A DNA stretch of 64,000 bases from an uncultured Saprospiraceae bacterium. Lineage in GTDB: Bacteria; Bacteroidota; Bacteroidia; Chitinophagales; Saprospiraceae. A program made the position numbers and the translations under genes. Position 1 is the first letter of the stretch. The number at the start of each line of letters is the position of its first letter. Below the pieces are notes generated by a model. The model searched no databases. It was given only the letters and a program-made list of their open reading frames with translations, and was not told where the DNA came from. Positions 33,873 to 43,310 of this stretch are shown piece after piece. The stretch covers positions 1 through 64,000 of the forward strand of contig CALFWO010000007.1 of assembly GCA_937928045.1 (NCBI GenBank), read 5' to 3'.

Positions 33873-35309
33873 ATGGAGCAATTAAAATATTTTGTAAAGG
33901 TCATTGATGGCAATCTTTTAAATGGGATTACTGGACTTAGCGGAGAACTGATTCAACTTGTTCGTTCAGGTGAATTCGATGAGGACGAAGACAAACTTTC
34001 TTATGCGATAACAAAAGGGAAAGGGCATCAATACTATCTAAATCTTAAACAAAGAACCCTTAGAGTTTTGCATTCCTTATTTCTAATTACACCTCCAATG
34101 AAGCGAAAGGAAAGTGTAATTGAAAAATGGGATTGTAGAAGAAAATATACTGCAGCCATTGGTCTCATAGAATCCGGCAAAAGGGATTTGGCTTGGAAAC
34201 CATTGATACAAGCATTTAGAATTGCTAAAGAAGCACGCTTATCCGAATTAGCATATCAAACTGCCAGTCTTCTCATGTCTTCTTGCGCTTTAAAGCGAAA
34301 TCAAAAGGATTTTGACTATTACAGAATCCAAGCGGAAAAATTTTTAGAGGATATGCAGGCTGAATTTAAAATGCGACAAATTGCTTACGGATATGCAATT
34401 CAAACAAATTCTAAAAGTCAACCTAACTATGCTGCTGTTAAAATAGAACTAGAAGCGGTAAACAATCTTAACTGCGATAGTAATATGTTTTTGCAGATGT
34501 ATTATTCAACGCGAATTCTAATTGAGTTGTCAATGGGACAATATGCATTGGCAAAAATGGTTGCGGACAGCGCTGTTAAGGCATTAAAAGGAAGAAGAGG
34601 GCTTTCAGGTACTGCATTACAAATCTTTTATAAAAATAAAGCTATAGCACAAATAGCATTAAAGGATAACAAGGGAGCAAAGAAATCATTGGCTCTTGCA
34701 GAAGAATATACGATTGAAAAATCATTCAATTGGCATAGCATACAGTATACAAAAGCTTTGAATCACTTACATGCAAAGGAGTATAAAAAAGCACATGAAT
34801 TATATAGAACATTCCGAAAGAATAAATTTGATGTAATCGCAGAGTTCTGGTTAGTAATGGGTGGCTATTTATATTTTCTTAGAGAGATCGGTGCTTTTAA
34901 AGCTCCATTTGAAAGGTTCAAAGTTGGACGATACTTAAATGAAGCTTCTGTCTTGCACCATGATAAAAACGGTGGCAATGCGAATATTTTGATTGGGGAG
35001 CTATTAATATATATGGTAACTGATCGAAGTAAATTCATTGAACGCGTTCATGCCGTTAATCAATATAGTTATCGTTATTTGAAGGGGGAACGAGCTAAAA
35101 GAGCCAAATGGTTCATCAGACTCTTGTGTAAAGTGCCTACCGCAGATTTCAATTTTCCTAAGTTAATGAAAAAGTCAGACGAGTATGTCGAAAAACTCAA
35201 TGCAAACCCAATTGGACTTGGTGATAACTTAGCTCTTGAAATCATTCCTTATGATCATATCATTCAAATGATGAGTAAGTCAAAAGTGATTATGTCAATT
35301 ACGGAATAA
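33873..35309 (+). CDS. TPR-like helical-repeat protein of unknown function
   Basis: The 478-residue cytosolic protein has no signal or membrane segment. Much of it is helical and repeat-like (RRKYTAAIGLIESGKRDLAW, LAYQTASLLMSSCALKRNQ, NKAIAQIALKDNKGAKKSL, NHLHAKEYKKAHELYRTF), suggesting TPR-type scaffolding. I do not recognise a catalytic motif. The N-terminal 60 residues are distinct and include an acidic stretch (SGEFDEDEDKLSY). It is divergent from the double-glycine peptide gene, with 116 bp between the starts, so co-regulation is possible but unproven. Confidence 0.75.
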   Translation: MEQLKYFVKVIDGNLLNGITGLSGELIQLVRSGEFDEDEDKLSYAITKGKGHQYYLNLKQRTLRVLHSLFLITPPMKRKESVIEKWDCRRKYTAAIGLIESGKRDLAWKPLIQAFRIAKEARLSELAYQTASLLMSSCALKRNQKDFDYYRIQAEKFLEDMQAEFKMRQIAYGYAIQTNSKSQPNYAAVKIELEAVNNLNCDSNMFLQMYYSTRILIELSMGQYALAKMVADSAVKALKGRRGLSGTALQIFYKNKAIAQIALKDNKGAKKSLALAEEYTIEKSFNWHSIQYTKALNHLHAKEYKKAHELYRTFRKNKFDVIAEFWLVMGGYLYFLREIGAFKAPFERFKVGRYLNEASVLHHDKNGGNANILIGELLIYMVTDRSKFIERVHAVNQYSYRYLKGERAKRAKWFIRLLCKVPTADFNFPKLMKKSDEYVEKLNANPIGLGDNLALEIIPYDHIIQMMSKSKVIMSITE

Positions 35310-35728
35310 CTTTTTAGACAATTTCTCAGGCATCTACGCATTATCATTTTCTATAGTATTCTTACCAGAATAGGATAAATCGCTTGTAGCAAAGAGAATA
35401 AATCAACTTTTTCACATCACTATACTCATATCTTCCCTTTTTTACATTTATAATGTACTGAGCACCTAATAAATACACAAATAAAAAAAACCGTTGTTTG
35501 AAAATACCACCTGCTTGGTATGGCATTGACCTCGGTCTGACTATATCTTTGTAGTGTCTTTACGACGATAGGGACAAAACAAACAACCACACTTCGAACA
35601 GGTATTCAGACTTAGGAAAAGCCATACTTACAGCCAATTCAGGGCAAAAAACAAAACACTTCAGAACAAAACGAACTTCAAGTTCACAATCTATTTGAGA
35701 AGATTGTTTGCTTGATAAAAACGTAACC
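35310..35728. other. 419-bp region without a gene
   Basis: No supported coding frame is present. The only signals are a TAnnTTTG match at 35544 and AT-rich sequence after the TPR-like gene. Confidence 0.5.
35544..35551 (+). promoter_or_regulatory. candidate -7 element TATCTTTG
   Basis: It matches TAnnTTTG, with TTG at 35526 15 bp upstream. It implies a long 5' leader of about 170 nt before the ATG at 35729. Confidence 0.3.
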
Positions 35729-36568
35729 ATGAAGTGCTCAGATTTAATCCGTACCAAACTAATGTTCTTGATTGCCATGGCAATCAGTCTCTCCAATTCT
35801 CTTTATGCACAAAATGCAGTAGACCGAACTACTGCGCATTCAGCTAATGATCTTTGCTCTAAAGCTACTCTGCTTAAGACAAACCTAATGAGTACTTTTT
35901 CTACATTTAGTTTGGCGAATGCCGAACAGTTTATTAACACACACAGATCTGTATGTGAGGAACCTAATGAATTACAGCGAGCCGTTTGGTTTAAAACGAT
36001 TATGCCAAGCAGTGGAAAATTGAATGTCTATTTACAAAGTGAAAATGAAATGCCTAGAATCACTGTTTTTTACGGTGAATGCGAAAATTTAAAGTACCTC
36101 GCATGCGACGGAAGTAGTAACGTCAATTCTAAAATGTTGACTATTATCGCCAAACAACTTATTGAGCAACCCGTATTCATTAGGGTTGCAACAGCAAATA
36201 CCTTAAGCAAAGCATTCGATATCAAGGTAGAAAACCCAAGTATACCATCAGTATCCATTAAGGACTTCTCTGTTATTAATAGTAAAAAAGGCAATAAATG
36301 CCAATGGACATCAAAATCCGTAAATGAAGCATTCCAAATTCATATTCAACACAGCACTGATGGAGTGTCATTTACAAATTTATCAAGCGAAAAGGGACAA
36401 AACCACAGCACACACGAACAACACTATTTTATTCACGAGCGTCCGCAGGTAGGTAAAAATTTCTATCGGCTCGAAATAACTCTAGACAATGAGGAAAAAT
36501 TTCTCATTGATGAACAACTTGTGATCGTTGAGCATATCAACAAGAAGATCCGCATCAATCCTAAATAA
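35729..36568 (+). CDS. secreted protein with PPC-like domain, lacking a T9SS tail
   Basis: The 279-residue protein starts at the ATG at 35729 with a signal peptide ending near SLYAQ; the frame is open to a TTG at 35708. NDLCSKATLL and VFIRVATANTLSKAFDIKV fit a bacterial pre-peptidase C-terminal (PPC)-like domain. FQIHIQHSTDGVSFTNL and NFYRLEITLDNEEKF match the fibronectin-like unit that normally precedes a T9SS sorting domain. The protein then ends at RINPK, so the PNP-type sorting tail is absent. It may be a truncated or soluble relative of T9SS cargo. A strong terminator lies downstream. Confidence 0.72.
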   Translation: MKCSDLIRTKLMFLIAMAISLSNSLYAQNAVDRTTAHSANDLCSKATLLKTNLMSTFSTFSLANAEQFINTHRSVCEEPNELQRAVWFKTIMPSSGKLNVYLQSENEMPRITVFYGECENLKYLACDGSSNVNSKMLTIIAKQLIEQPVFIRVATANTLSKAFDIKVENPSIPSVSIKDFSVINSKKGNKCQWTSKSVNEAFQIHIQHSTDGVSFTNLSSEKGQNHSTHEQHYFIHERPQVGKNFYRLEITLDNEEKFLIDEQLVIVEHINKKIRINPK

Positions 36569-36713
36569 GATAGCAAAGGCAAAACGATTAAGTTTCCACG
36601 GAGATAAAGTCGTCTTTTCTACTCTGAAAAACCAGCCATATAGTTTACTCAAACTATTCATCAAAATGAAGAGGCAACTAAATAAGCCCATGTAGTTGCA
36701 AACCAACCAACAA

Positions 36714-36745
36714 AAAAGAGGATCGATTTTCATCGATCCTCTTTT
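36714..36745. terminator. bidirectional intrinsic terminator
   Basis: A 13-bp perfect stem, AAAAGAGGATCGA/TCGATCCTCTTTT, with a 6-nt loop lies between two convergent genes. T-rich sequence follows in both directions. Confidence 0.9.
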
Positions 36746-36769
36746 ATATCTTTTAAATGCTAGTTGCTA

Positions 36770-37504
36770 TTAATCAACATACTCTACTTTTCTTATGAAA
36801 CGCATTCCAACAGAAATCTCTATGGTTGTATTTGACAAATCTTGTTCCGGCAAAGTAGAAACCTGCATGGTATATGGATTATAGACGTTGTCTATTGTTG
36901 GCCTGAAGTATTGTTTTGAAAAATCTGGGTTAACCGTCAACTCCACTATTCCTGCGATAAAATCTGAAAACTTAAATTCAAATCCTCCACCGACCGTAAC
37001 ACCGTAATTTATCTTTCGCACAAAATCATCAGTTGGAAAATAGTTTGCTATTCCTACAGGAAATCCATCTGCCCGCTCATTAAGATTTGTACTTGCTGTA
37101 AATTCACCTCTTAGTCCGAACAAATAGTAATAAGAAAAATTATTCAATCCAAATTTTTGCTTACCTCCAATTGTCAAGGAAAGATTCCGAAATTCATAGC
37201 GATCGGTTCTTCCACCAAATTCACGCAGATTATTAGAATTATCTAAATAAGTAAATCTATTGTATCTAACTGCTCCGCCTTTTACGTGATATCCAGCCTG
37301 AGCAAAAATTGAAAACTCGTCTTGCTCAGCTAAAGATTCGATAAAAGCTATTCCGTGATAAGCAAACAATGCATCTCTTTGAGAACCAGTATTCCATTTT
37401 TGAAAACCTATAGAAGGTCCTCCTTTGAATCCAAATGCCATTCCTTGGCCAAAGCCAGAGGCGGCTATAAATAAAATAAATACTAGGCTTCCGAAATATT
37501 TCAT
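36770..37504 (-). CDS. outer-membrane beta-barrel protein
   Basis: The 244-residue protein has a signal peptide (MKYFGSLVFILFIAASGFGQ). It then has alternating amphipathic strands typical of small outer-membrane barrels: FGFKGGPSIGFQKW, SIFAQAGYHVKGGAVR, NYGVTVGGGFEFKF, and a C-terminal ISVGMRFIRKVEYVD. It resembles PorT/OMP_b-brl-type proteins of Bacteroidota, but the exact family is not certain. It lies 17 bp after the LysM-glucosaminidase gene and is probably co-transcribed with it. Confidence 0.8.
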   Translation of the reverse strand: MKYFGSLVFILFIAASGFGQGMAFGFKGGPSIGFQKWNTGSQRDALFAYHGIAFIESLAEQDEFSIFAQAGYHVKGGAVRYNRFTYLDNSNNLREFGGRTDRYEFRNLSLTIGGKQKFGLNNFSYYYLFGLRGEFTASTNLNERADGFPVGIANYFPTDDFVRKINYGVTVGGGFEFKFSDFIAGIVELTVNPDFSKQYFRPTIDNVYNPYTMQVSTLPEQDLSNTTIEISVGMRFIRKVEYVD

Positions 37505-37521
37505 AATTCCTTTGATTTCTC

Positions 37522-39072
37522 TTAGTCAATAATCAGCCTTTGACCAATGCTGATTGTATTGCTACGAAGATCGTTTTTAGCTTTCAAGTCAGCAACTGAT
37601 AAGCCATAATTTTTACTAATTCCGTACAATGTTTCACTTCGACTTACCACATGAACTCTTGGAGCTGGTGGAGAATAGGTACCAACTGGATTCGTTTCAG
37701 GCTTTGCCTTAGATTTTGCCTCTGGCTTTATCTCAACCATTTTTTCACCTTCAACTTTATACTGCTTAAAATGGCTATCTGTCAGATGTGTTTTTTCTTC
37801 GACATTTTGCTTCGGAGCATCCCAAATAATCGTCTCTTCCTTTGAAGGTTTAGCTATCGGCTTTGTCACTGTCGGAACTGAAGCTGTAGGACGTTCCCAA
37901 ACAATATCTTCCGGTTTGGAACTTGACTTATTTGAATTGTTCTTTTGAGAAACTACTGCATCCAAATAATTTTCTCTGTCAGTCTCTTCTTCATTTTCAT
38001 CTTCCCATTCAAAATTATCAACTGTAATTGGTGATCGGTTTTCTTTCCAATTCTTTCTTGGAATTTCATTTTCTTTCACCTTGGCACCTCTAATTTTTAT
38101 TCTTTGACCAGAAGCCGGTTCGTAGCCAGGATCCAATCTATTCTTCTCATATAAAGTTTTCAAACGAATTCCATAAAGTTGAGAAATATCAAACATACTT
38201 TCTCCGGCTTTAACAAAATGATATTTCTTTTTTCCTCTATAACTTTTTCGTTTTGGCTGAAGATATATTCGTTCACCCCCATTCAGACTTTGATTCGGAC
38301 GATTTAAAAATTCATTCCATCGAATCAATTTTCTAACATCAACATTCGTTTGGTTCGCAATCCTTTCTGGTGTATCTCCTACTCTTGCGCTAACATTCTT
38401 AACATCATTGATAGTAATTACTGCTAAAACACTATTCGCTCTTGGAGCATTTGGCCTAGGAGTATGCTTCACAGCGACAGGTTTTGGTTGCTCTTTAACT
38501 ACTTCCGGCTCAGTAGCTACAATTGATTCTTCAGTGTTGTCAATTCCAAGATCAAATAAATACAATTCGTATTCTTCTATCAATTGAATTAGCTTATTTG
38601 CATAAGTACTCGAAGTCGCATAGCCCGCTTTTTTCAAACCTCGAGCCCAACCTTTATAATCTGTAGGATCCAGTTCGAACAAAAAAGCATATCTGCGATT
38701 ATCCAATAAAAATTGAGAATGGGCTCGAAATGACGAACTAACCGACTCGTATTTTCTAAAGCAAGAGGCGATTAATTTTCCTTTGTCATCATAATCATCA
38801 TCCTTGCGGTACATGGTCTTTCCATTCCAATTTTTACCACATTTGATTCCAAAATGATTGTTTGCTTGTAGTGCCAAAGTGCTAGTTCCTGCTCCAGACT
38901 CTAATAAGGCCTGGGCCATTTTAATACTTGCTGGGACACCTACGCGCTCCATTTCATCCATTGCAATACGTTTATAAGTAGCAATGTAATTTTGACGAAT
39001 ATCACTTGATGCAGTGAGGAAAATGGGCATAATAAGCCCAAGGGACAGGGTAAGAAATAGGTTCTTTTTCAT
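37522..39072 (-). CDS. peptidoglycan glucosaminidase (GH73-like) with LysM domains
   Basis: With the ATG at 39072 the protein is 516 residues and has a signal peptide (MKKNLFLTLSLGLIMPIFL); an upstream start at 39108 adds 12. The glucosaminidase domain spans about residues 30-180: VPASIKMAQALLESGAGTS (catalytic Glu), NNHFGIKCGKNW, YESVSSSFRAHSQFL and GYATSSTYANKLIQLIEEY. Three LysM modules follow at about 225-285, 290-335 and 465-516 (HVVSRSETLYGISKNYGLS), with a Lys/Pro/Glu-rich linker between the second and third. It should cleave septal or wall peptidoglycan in the periplasm. It is followed by an outer-membrane barrel gene. Confidence 0.92.
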   Translation of the reverse strand: MKKNLFLTLSLGLIMPIFLTASSDIRQNYIATYKRIAMDEMERVGVPASIKMAQALLESGAGTSTLALQANNHFGIKCGKNWNGKTMYRKDDDYDDKGKLIASCFRKYESVSSSFRAHSQFLLDNRRYAFLFELDPTDYKGWARGLKKAGYATSSTYANKLIQLIEEYELYLFDLGIDNTEESIVATEPEVVKEQPKPVAVKHTPRPNAPRANSVLAVITINDVKNVSARVGDTPERIANQTNVDVRKLIRWNEFLNRPNQSLNGGERIYLQPKRKSYRGKKKYHFVKAGESMFDISQLYGIRLKTLYEKNRLDPGYEPASGQRIKIRGAKVKENEIPRKNWKENRSPITVDNFEWEDENEEETDRENYLDAVVSQKNNSNKSSSKPEDIVWERPTASVPTVTKPIAKPSKEETIIWDAPKQNVEEKTHLTDSHFKQYKVEGEKMVEIKPEAKSKAKPETNPVGTYSPPAPRVHVVSRSETLYGISKNYGLSVADLKAKNDLRSNTISIGQRLIID

Positions 39073-39215
39073 GGTATATCGGTTACTTCTGGCTTTTATT
39101 AACGACAAAAAAGAACGAAGGATTGGTTTTTTGGTGATTTTTTTGAGATTTTAACTATGAACTAACTGAAATTTTTGAAAAATCTGGCCAGCAAACTAAA
39201 GTGTTCAGTCTAAAA

Positions 39216-40976
39216 CTAATTCAATTGATCTTCCAAAGATTCGATCAAATCTCCTGCTTCTCGGTAACTTTGTTGTAGATCACCTTCACCGGTTTTTCCC
39301 GCAAACAAAGCCATTTGGCAATTCTTCAGGATATCCATAAAGCCTTCAATGGAATTTGACTGAAGAGATAGACTTTCCAATTTTTCTCTGATAAAAGACT
39401 CGCTCAAAGATGAAAGTGGAATGCCAATTTTATCTTCCAAATAACCGTGCATAGCTTTTGACAACTCATCATAAAATTGTCTAGGGTTGTTTTGATCGAG
39501 AGCTAATTTTGCTTGACTAAGTTTTAGCAAAGCCATTTCTCTTGCTTTGTTTCTTCGATCAACTTCCGGATTAATTGCTGGCTGATTTTTTCGATAATAA
39601 AAAATACCAATCATGGATAGCATTCCGAAAATTGGTACTCCCATCATGGACCAAAGCAATGTTTTATTTATTGGTTCCAAAGAAGGCATGCCATTGTCAT
39701 TATGAGATAGCATGATACCGCTAAGTCCATCTTTGATTACCGGAGCCTCATAATTAGTCGTTCCAATCGGGTTAGAACCTTTCGAAACGCGCAACTCAAT
39801 TGTATCACAGCTTAAGGAAACGTAAGACATATTTTCGGCATCGAAATAGGAATACTTCGGGCTGACTTGATAAGTGCCGGGATACTTTGGCAATATTACA
39901 AACTCAAAGGATTTCTCTTTTACAATTCCATTAGGGGTTTGAAATGAATTTTCATCCACCAATTTTGGCGTATAGATTTCCAAACTATCCGTTGAAGAAA
40001 ATTTAGGAGCTTGCATTTGTTTTGTATCTCCTTTCCCTACAATTTTTATTAATAAACTGATTGCATCATCTGTGGTTATGACCCGTTGATCAACTTTACA
40101 TTGAATATCTAATTCTCCAACCGCTCCAGAAAAATCACTTGGTGCAGGCTGCGGTAAATCATCAACACGCACGTTAAAACCATTAGACCTTAAGTCAATT
40201 CTATTCACGGAAGGTTGATTAAAAAAGGAGCGTCTTCTTGGACCATTTTTATCTTCAACATCAATCATTATTCGATAAGAACCTATTTCCAAATCTCCCA
40301 ATTGCTGTGGATAAATGATACTCCTGAACAAGGTTTTACTCTTGAATTTTTTACCATTCACAGTAGCCTCATAAGTCCGATAAGTTCCTCTTGGATTATC
40401 CTCACGATAAAAACCAGTAAGCGTTGGTTCTGCCAACAACCTGACATTATACACATTCGGAATCCAGTACAATTTTAATTCATAAACCAAAGGTTGACCG
40501 ATTACCGCTGTAGAATCGGATAATTCTGCTCGGATAAAAACTTGTTCTGTGAGCGCGGCTGTTAATTCTTCATCAGTTGAAGCATTATTTACTTTTGCTC
40601 TAATGACTTCAATTTGAATTCGTTTGGTAAATACGGTTTGACCGGCGATATCAATAGACGCTGGCTGAATCCAAAATTTTCCAGTTTTCTCTGGTTTGAT
40701 ACTATAGGTCCATGATTCTGATGATGACACCCGTCCATTAACGTTGGAGGTTCGAGTCCCTCGCATAGGAGCACCAAGCACTTTGAAGTATTTAAAATCT
40801 GGAGGTGTAAAATTTGCGCCTCTAGTATTGCTCAAAGTGAACTCTACTTGTATAGATTCTCCAATAGCAACTTGCTTTGCATCCACAGAAACATTCCATC
40901 TAGAATCCGAAGCTTGAGAAAAAAGCTGAACTCCTAGAAAAAGGAAAAAAATAGTAATTAAAGAGAACTGCTTCAT
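39216..40976 (-). CDS. batD: BatD family protein
   Basis: The 586-residue protein has a signal peptide ending near LFSQ. Repeated BatD Ig-like domains follow (WNVSVDAKQVAIGESIQVEFTL, WTYSIKPEKTGKFWIQPASI, KSFEFVILPKYPGTYQVSP). A transmembrane helix near residue 445 (LLWSMMGVPIFGMLSMIGI) leads to a cytoplasmic helical C terminus. BatD proteins act with VWA-domain BatA/B and MoxR ATPases at the inner membrane in aerotolerance and stress. It is the last gene of the nine-gene operon and abuts the preceding gene with no gap. Confidence 0.92.
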   Translation of the reverse strand: MKQFSLITIFFLFLGVQLFSQASDSRWNVSVDAKQVAIGESIQVEFTLSNTRGANFTPPDFKYFKVLGAPMRGTRTSNVNGRVSSSESWTYSIKPEKTGKFWIQPASIDIAGQTVFTKRIQIEVIRAKVNNASTDEELTAALTEQVFIRAELSDSTAVIGQPLVYELKLYWIPNVYNVRLLAEPTLTGFYREDNPRGTYRTYEATVNGKKFKSKTLFRSIIYPQQLGDLEIGSYRIMIDVEDKNGPRRRSFFNQPSVNRIDLRSNGFNVRVDDLPQPAPSDFSGAVGELDIQCKVDQRVITTDDAISLLIKIVGKGDTKQMQAPKFSSTDSLEIYTPKLVDENSFQTPNGIVKEKSFEFVILPKYPGTYQVSPKYSYFDAENMSYVSLSCDTIELRVSKGSNPIGTTNYEAPVIKDGLSGIMLSHNDNGMPSLEPINKTLLWSMMGVPIFGMLSMIGIFYYRKNQPAINPEVDRRNKAREMALLKLSQAKLALDQNNPRQFYDELSKAMHGYLEDKIGIPLSSLSESFIREKLESLSLQSNSIEGFMDILKNCQMALFAGKTGEGDLQQSYREAGDLIESLEDQLN

Positions 40977-41468
40977 TTATATCTTATAAATCTTCTTTTT
41001 CTTCTTGCCGTTTAGTTTTTTCTTTGGAGGATCCCAAGGCAATTGATTCCAATTTAGATCTTGCTTTTGATCTTCTTGAATTATGCCATCAGGGTTTGGA
41101 AATACTACAATTTCGATTGGTGATGTTTCAATAATTTGACCTTCCAATTCAATGCTTGCTGGAGCGATAAAAAAATTGCCAATTTCCCTTGGACGTAATA
41201 TATAACTATAAGTCATTTCCTGAGTTACATCACCGTTGATGATACTCATTGAAGAAGATTGATTGGGACCTGACAATAGCTCGAAGTCTTCAAATGAGGG
41301 CGCAACAAAATTATTTGACCTAGCATTTTTCAAGGTGAATGAAAGGGTGAACTGATTGCCAAGAAGTATTGAATCTGTACTCACAGCTGCTTCCCAACTC
41401 GTAATTCTTTCCTGCGCGTTTGCAGCAAAAGCAATGAATATTGATAAAATAAAAACTATTGATTTCAT
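40977..41468 (-). CDS. BatD-like N-terminal-domain-only protein
   Basis: The 163-residue protein begins MKSIVFILSIFIAFAANAQ (signal peptide); the ATG at 41468 is two bases after the previous stop, and a TTG at 41477 is not needed. The one domain is clearly homologous to the first domain of BatD next door: WEAAVSTDSILLGNQFTLSFTL, YSYILRPREIGNFFIAPASI. The protein ends in a very basic tail (KKKLNGKKKKKIYKI) with no transmembrane helix. It looks like a partial tandem duplication of BatD that has been kept as a separate gene. It is likely periplasmic. Confidence 0.85.
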   Translation of the reverse strand: MKSIVFILSIFIAFAANAQERITSWEAAVSTDSILLGNQFTLSFTLKNARSNNFVAPSFEDFELLSGPNQSSSMSIINGDVTQEMTYSYILRPREIGNFFIAPASIELEGQIIETSPIEIVVFPNPDGIIQEDQKQDLNWNQLPWDPPKKKLNGKKKKKIYKI

Positions 41469-41470
41469 AA

Positions 41471-42271
41471 CTACCAATCTTTTTTAGGTTTCACTCTTTT
41501 CCCAGAACCACGACGTAGTTTTTCTTGCGTTTTTTGTTCCTGCTCTTCCATGATTTCTAAAAGGCGCTTTGCTTCTTCTTTATTCATTTTTTGAGGATCT
41601 CCTTCGCTACCGTTTTGCTCTTGCTGATCACCTTGCTGCTCTTCCCCGCTATCCTGCTGCTGTTCATCCGATTGCTTTTGCTGATCTTGGTTTTCCTGTT
41701 GATCTTGTTGCTGCTGTTGCTGTTGTTCTTGATTTTCTTGATCCTGCTCTTGTTGTTCTTGCTGCTCTTGTTCTTGTTGCTCCTGATCTTGGTTTTCCTG
41801 ATTCTGATCTTCTCCGGATTGCTGTTGTTGTTGCTGCTGTTGTTCTTGCATTTTCTGACGCATTAAAGCTTGCTGATAATTATAGCTGGCATCATTGTCA
41901 TTTGGATTGTATTTCAGACTACGTCTATAATTTTCTATAGCTGCCTTCCAATCCTGTTTTTGCGCAGAAGTATTTGCAAGGTTATAATAGGCCCTTGATT
42001 TTTCTTCATCAGTTTTAGCCTTAGAAACAGCAGAATTAAATCTTTCCTCTGCCTCTTCAATTTTCTTTTGTTCATAAAGACTATTCCCTAAATTAAAAGT
42101 TGATTTAAATGAAGGGTCCTCAGATTCTGCTGCCCGGTAATCTTGTTCAGCTTTGTTAAAATCTTGTTGTTCATAAGCACGATCCCCTGCTCTTCTCAAA
42201 TCAGCTGCCTTTTGTCCATTCATTAATTGAAAAGTCAATAGGAAAATTATAAGTGTGCTAAATCTTTTCAT
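41471..42271 (-). CDS. TPR protein of the Bat operon with Gln-rich tail
   Basis: The 266-residue protein has a signal peptide (MKRFSTLIIFLLTFQLMNG) and about three tetratricopeptide repeats (LRRAGDRAYEQQDFNKAEQ, NLGNSLYEQKKIEEAEERF, NLANTSAQKQDWKAAIENY). A stretch of about 100 residues of mostly Gln, Glu, Asp and Asn (from about 140) follows, ending in a basic tail, KRVKPKKDW. It corresponds to the BatC/BatE TPR protein, probably a periplasmic scaffold for the Bat complex. The gaps to its neighbours are two and three bases. Confidence 0.88.
   Translation of the reverse strand: MKRFSTLIIFLLTFQLMNGQKAADLRRAGDRAYEQQDFNKAEQDYRAAESEDPSFKSTFNLGNSLYEQKKIEEAEERFNSAVSKAKTDEEKSRAYYNLANTSAQKQDWKAAIENYRRSLKYNPNDNDASYNYQQALMRQKMQEQQQQQQQQSGEDQNQENQDQEQQEQEQQEQQEQDQENQEQQQQQQQDQQENQDQQKQSDEQQQDSGEEQQGDQQEQNGSEGDPQKMNKEEAKRLLEIMEEQEQKTQEKLRRGSGKRVKPKKDW
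41600..41860 (-). repeat. low-complexity CAG/CAA-type tract encoding Gln/Glu-rich sequence
   Basis: This stretch is dense in CAA, CAG, GAA and GAC codons and encodes runs of up to eight glutamines. It creates long spurious open frames on the other strand. Confidence 0.85.
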
Positions 42272-42274
42272 TTA

Positions 42275-43309
42275 TTATTTCGATTCAGTATATGAGAATT
42301 CTTTCCAAGCAGATTTTGCCCGATCACCAAGAAAGAATTCTACAGCAATTAAGAGCAAACCAAAGGCTAAGAAGTATTGAAAATAACTCTCGTATTCGGT
42401 AAAAATTGCCTCTTCAAACTCTTGCTTTTCTAATCGTTCAATTAATTTTTTCAATAAATCAACCATTTCGTCAGGGTTACCTAAGGGGAAATACACGCCA
42501 CCACCTGCCGATGCCAGTTGCTTAAGCATATCTACATTCAACTTGGAGTTTACAATCTGTCCGGTTTGTCGATCTTTTAAATAACCACCACCTTGGTCCA
42601 TCGGCAAAGGAACTGAAGATCCGTTTTCTGTACCAATCCCAACTGTACAGATCGTGAGACCTCGTTCATTGGCTTCTTTGGCCAATTCCAATGCAGAAGC
42701 TTCATGATCTTCTCCATCACTAAGGATAACCAACAACCGCGATCGGTTGTCTCCTTCTTGAAAAGATTCTTCGGCTTTTTCAATTACAGATTTTAGAGAT
42801 GTTCCTTGAGTACTGGCCTGATTCGGATTGGCACTGCTTGCTAGTAATTCTACCGCTGCATAATCAAATGTCAATGGTAGTGCCAAGTAAGATTCAGCAG
42901 CAAAAATGATAAATCCTTGTCGCTCTCCTTTAAAGCCATCAGCCATTCTTATTATCAATTGTTTGGCGCGTTCTAACCTCGAAGGTCGAGTATCTTCCGC
43001 CCACATTGATTTGGAAATATCCAGTGCATAAAAAATATCCGCACTTTCTCTTTTCACTTTCTGCTGCCTGGTTCCCCATTGCGGATTGGCCCAACCTACA
43101 ATCAGAAATGCAAGTCCAAAAAATATTAGGAGCCATCTAATATTTAGCTTTCGCACAGACAACTTTGGTCCTAACCGCTCGATCAAATTATAATCTGCCA
43201 AACGCTCTAAAGCTTGCTTACGATATCGATCAGCCAAATAAATAAATATCCCTAGCAACGGTAAGCTTGCTAATGCCCATAAATATTCGATGTGTTCAAA
43301 TCTAAACAT
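42275..43309 (-). CDS. batB: BatB, VWA-domain membrane protein
   Basis: The 344-residue protein has an N-terminal transmembrane helix (YLWALASLPLLGIFIYL) and a second near residue 60. A von Willebrand factor A domain with the MIDAS motif in FYALDISKSMWAED is in the middle (LLVILSDGEDHEAS and TICTVGIGTENG are further VWA strands). A C-terminal membrane helix (YFQYFLAFGLLLIAVEFFL) follows. Bat VWA proteins bind divalent metal and partner proteins in the periplasm. One base separates it from batA, its paralogue. Confidence 0.93.
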   Translation of the reverse strand: MFRFEHIEYLWALASLPLLGIFIYLADRYRKQALERLADYNLIERLGPKLSVRKLNIRWLLIFFGLAFLIVGWANPQWGTRQQKVKRESADIFYALDISKSMWAEDTRPSRLERAKQLIIRMADGFKGERQGFIIFAAESYLALPLTFDYAAVELLASSANPNQASTQGTSLKSVIEKAEESFQEGDNRSRLLVILSDGEDHEASALELAKEANERGLTICTVGIGTENGSSVPLPMDQGGGYLKDRQTGQIVNSKLNVDMLKQLASAGGGVYFPLGNPDEMVDLLKKLIERLEKQEFEEAIFTEYESYFQYFLAFGLLLIAVEFFLGDRAKSAWKEFSYTESK

Positions 43310-43310
43310 A

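Noticed and set aside
40353-40362. ACCATTCACA, a LytTR-like 10-mer
   Set aside because: It lies inside the batD coding region and is unpaired.
40740-40762. tRNA T-arm-like sequence (GGTTCGAGTCCC)
   Set aside because: It lies in coding sequence of batD, and no acceptor stem, D-arm or anticodon arm can be formed around it.
41569-41940. Long leucine- and valine-rich open frames opposite the TPR gene
   Set aside because: They are shadows of the glutamine-rich low-complexity tract of the real gene.
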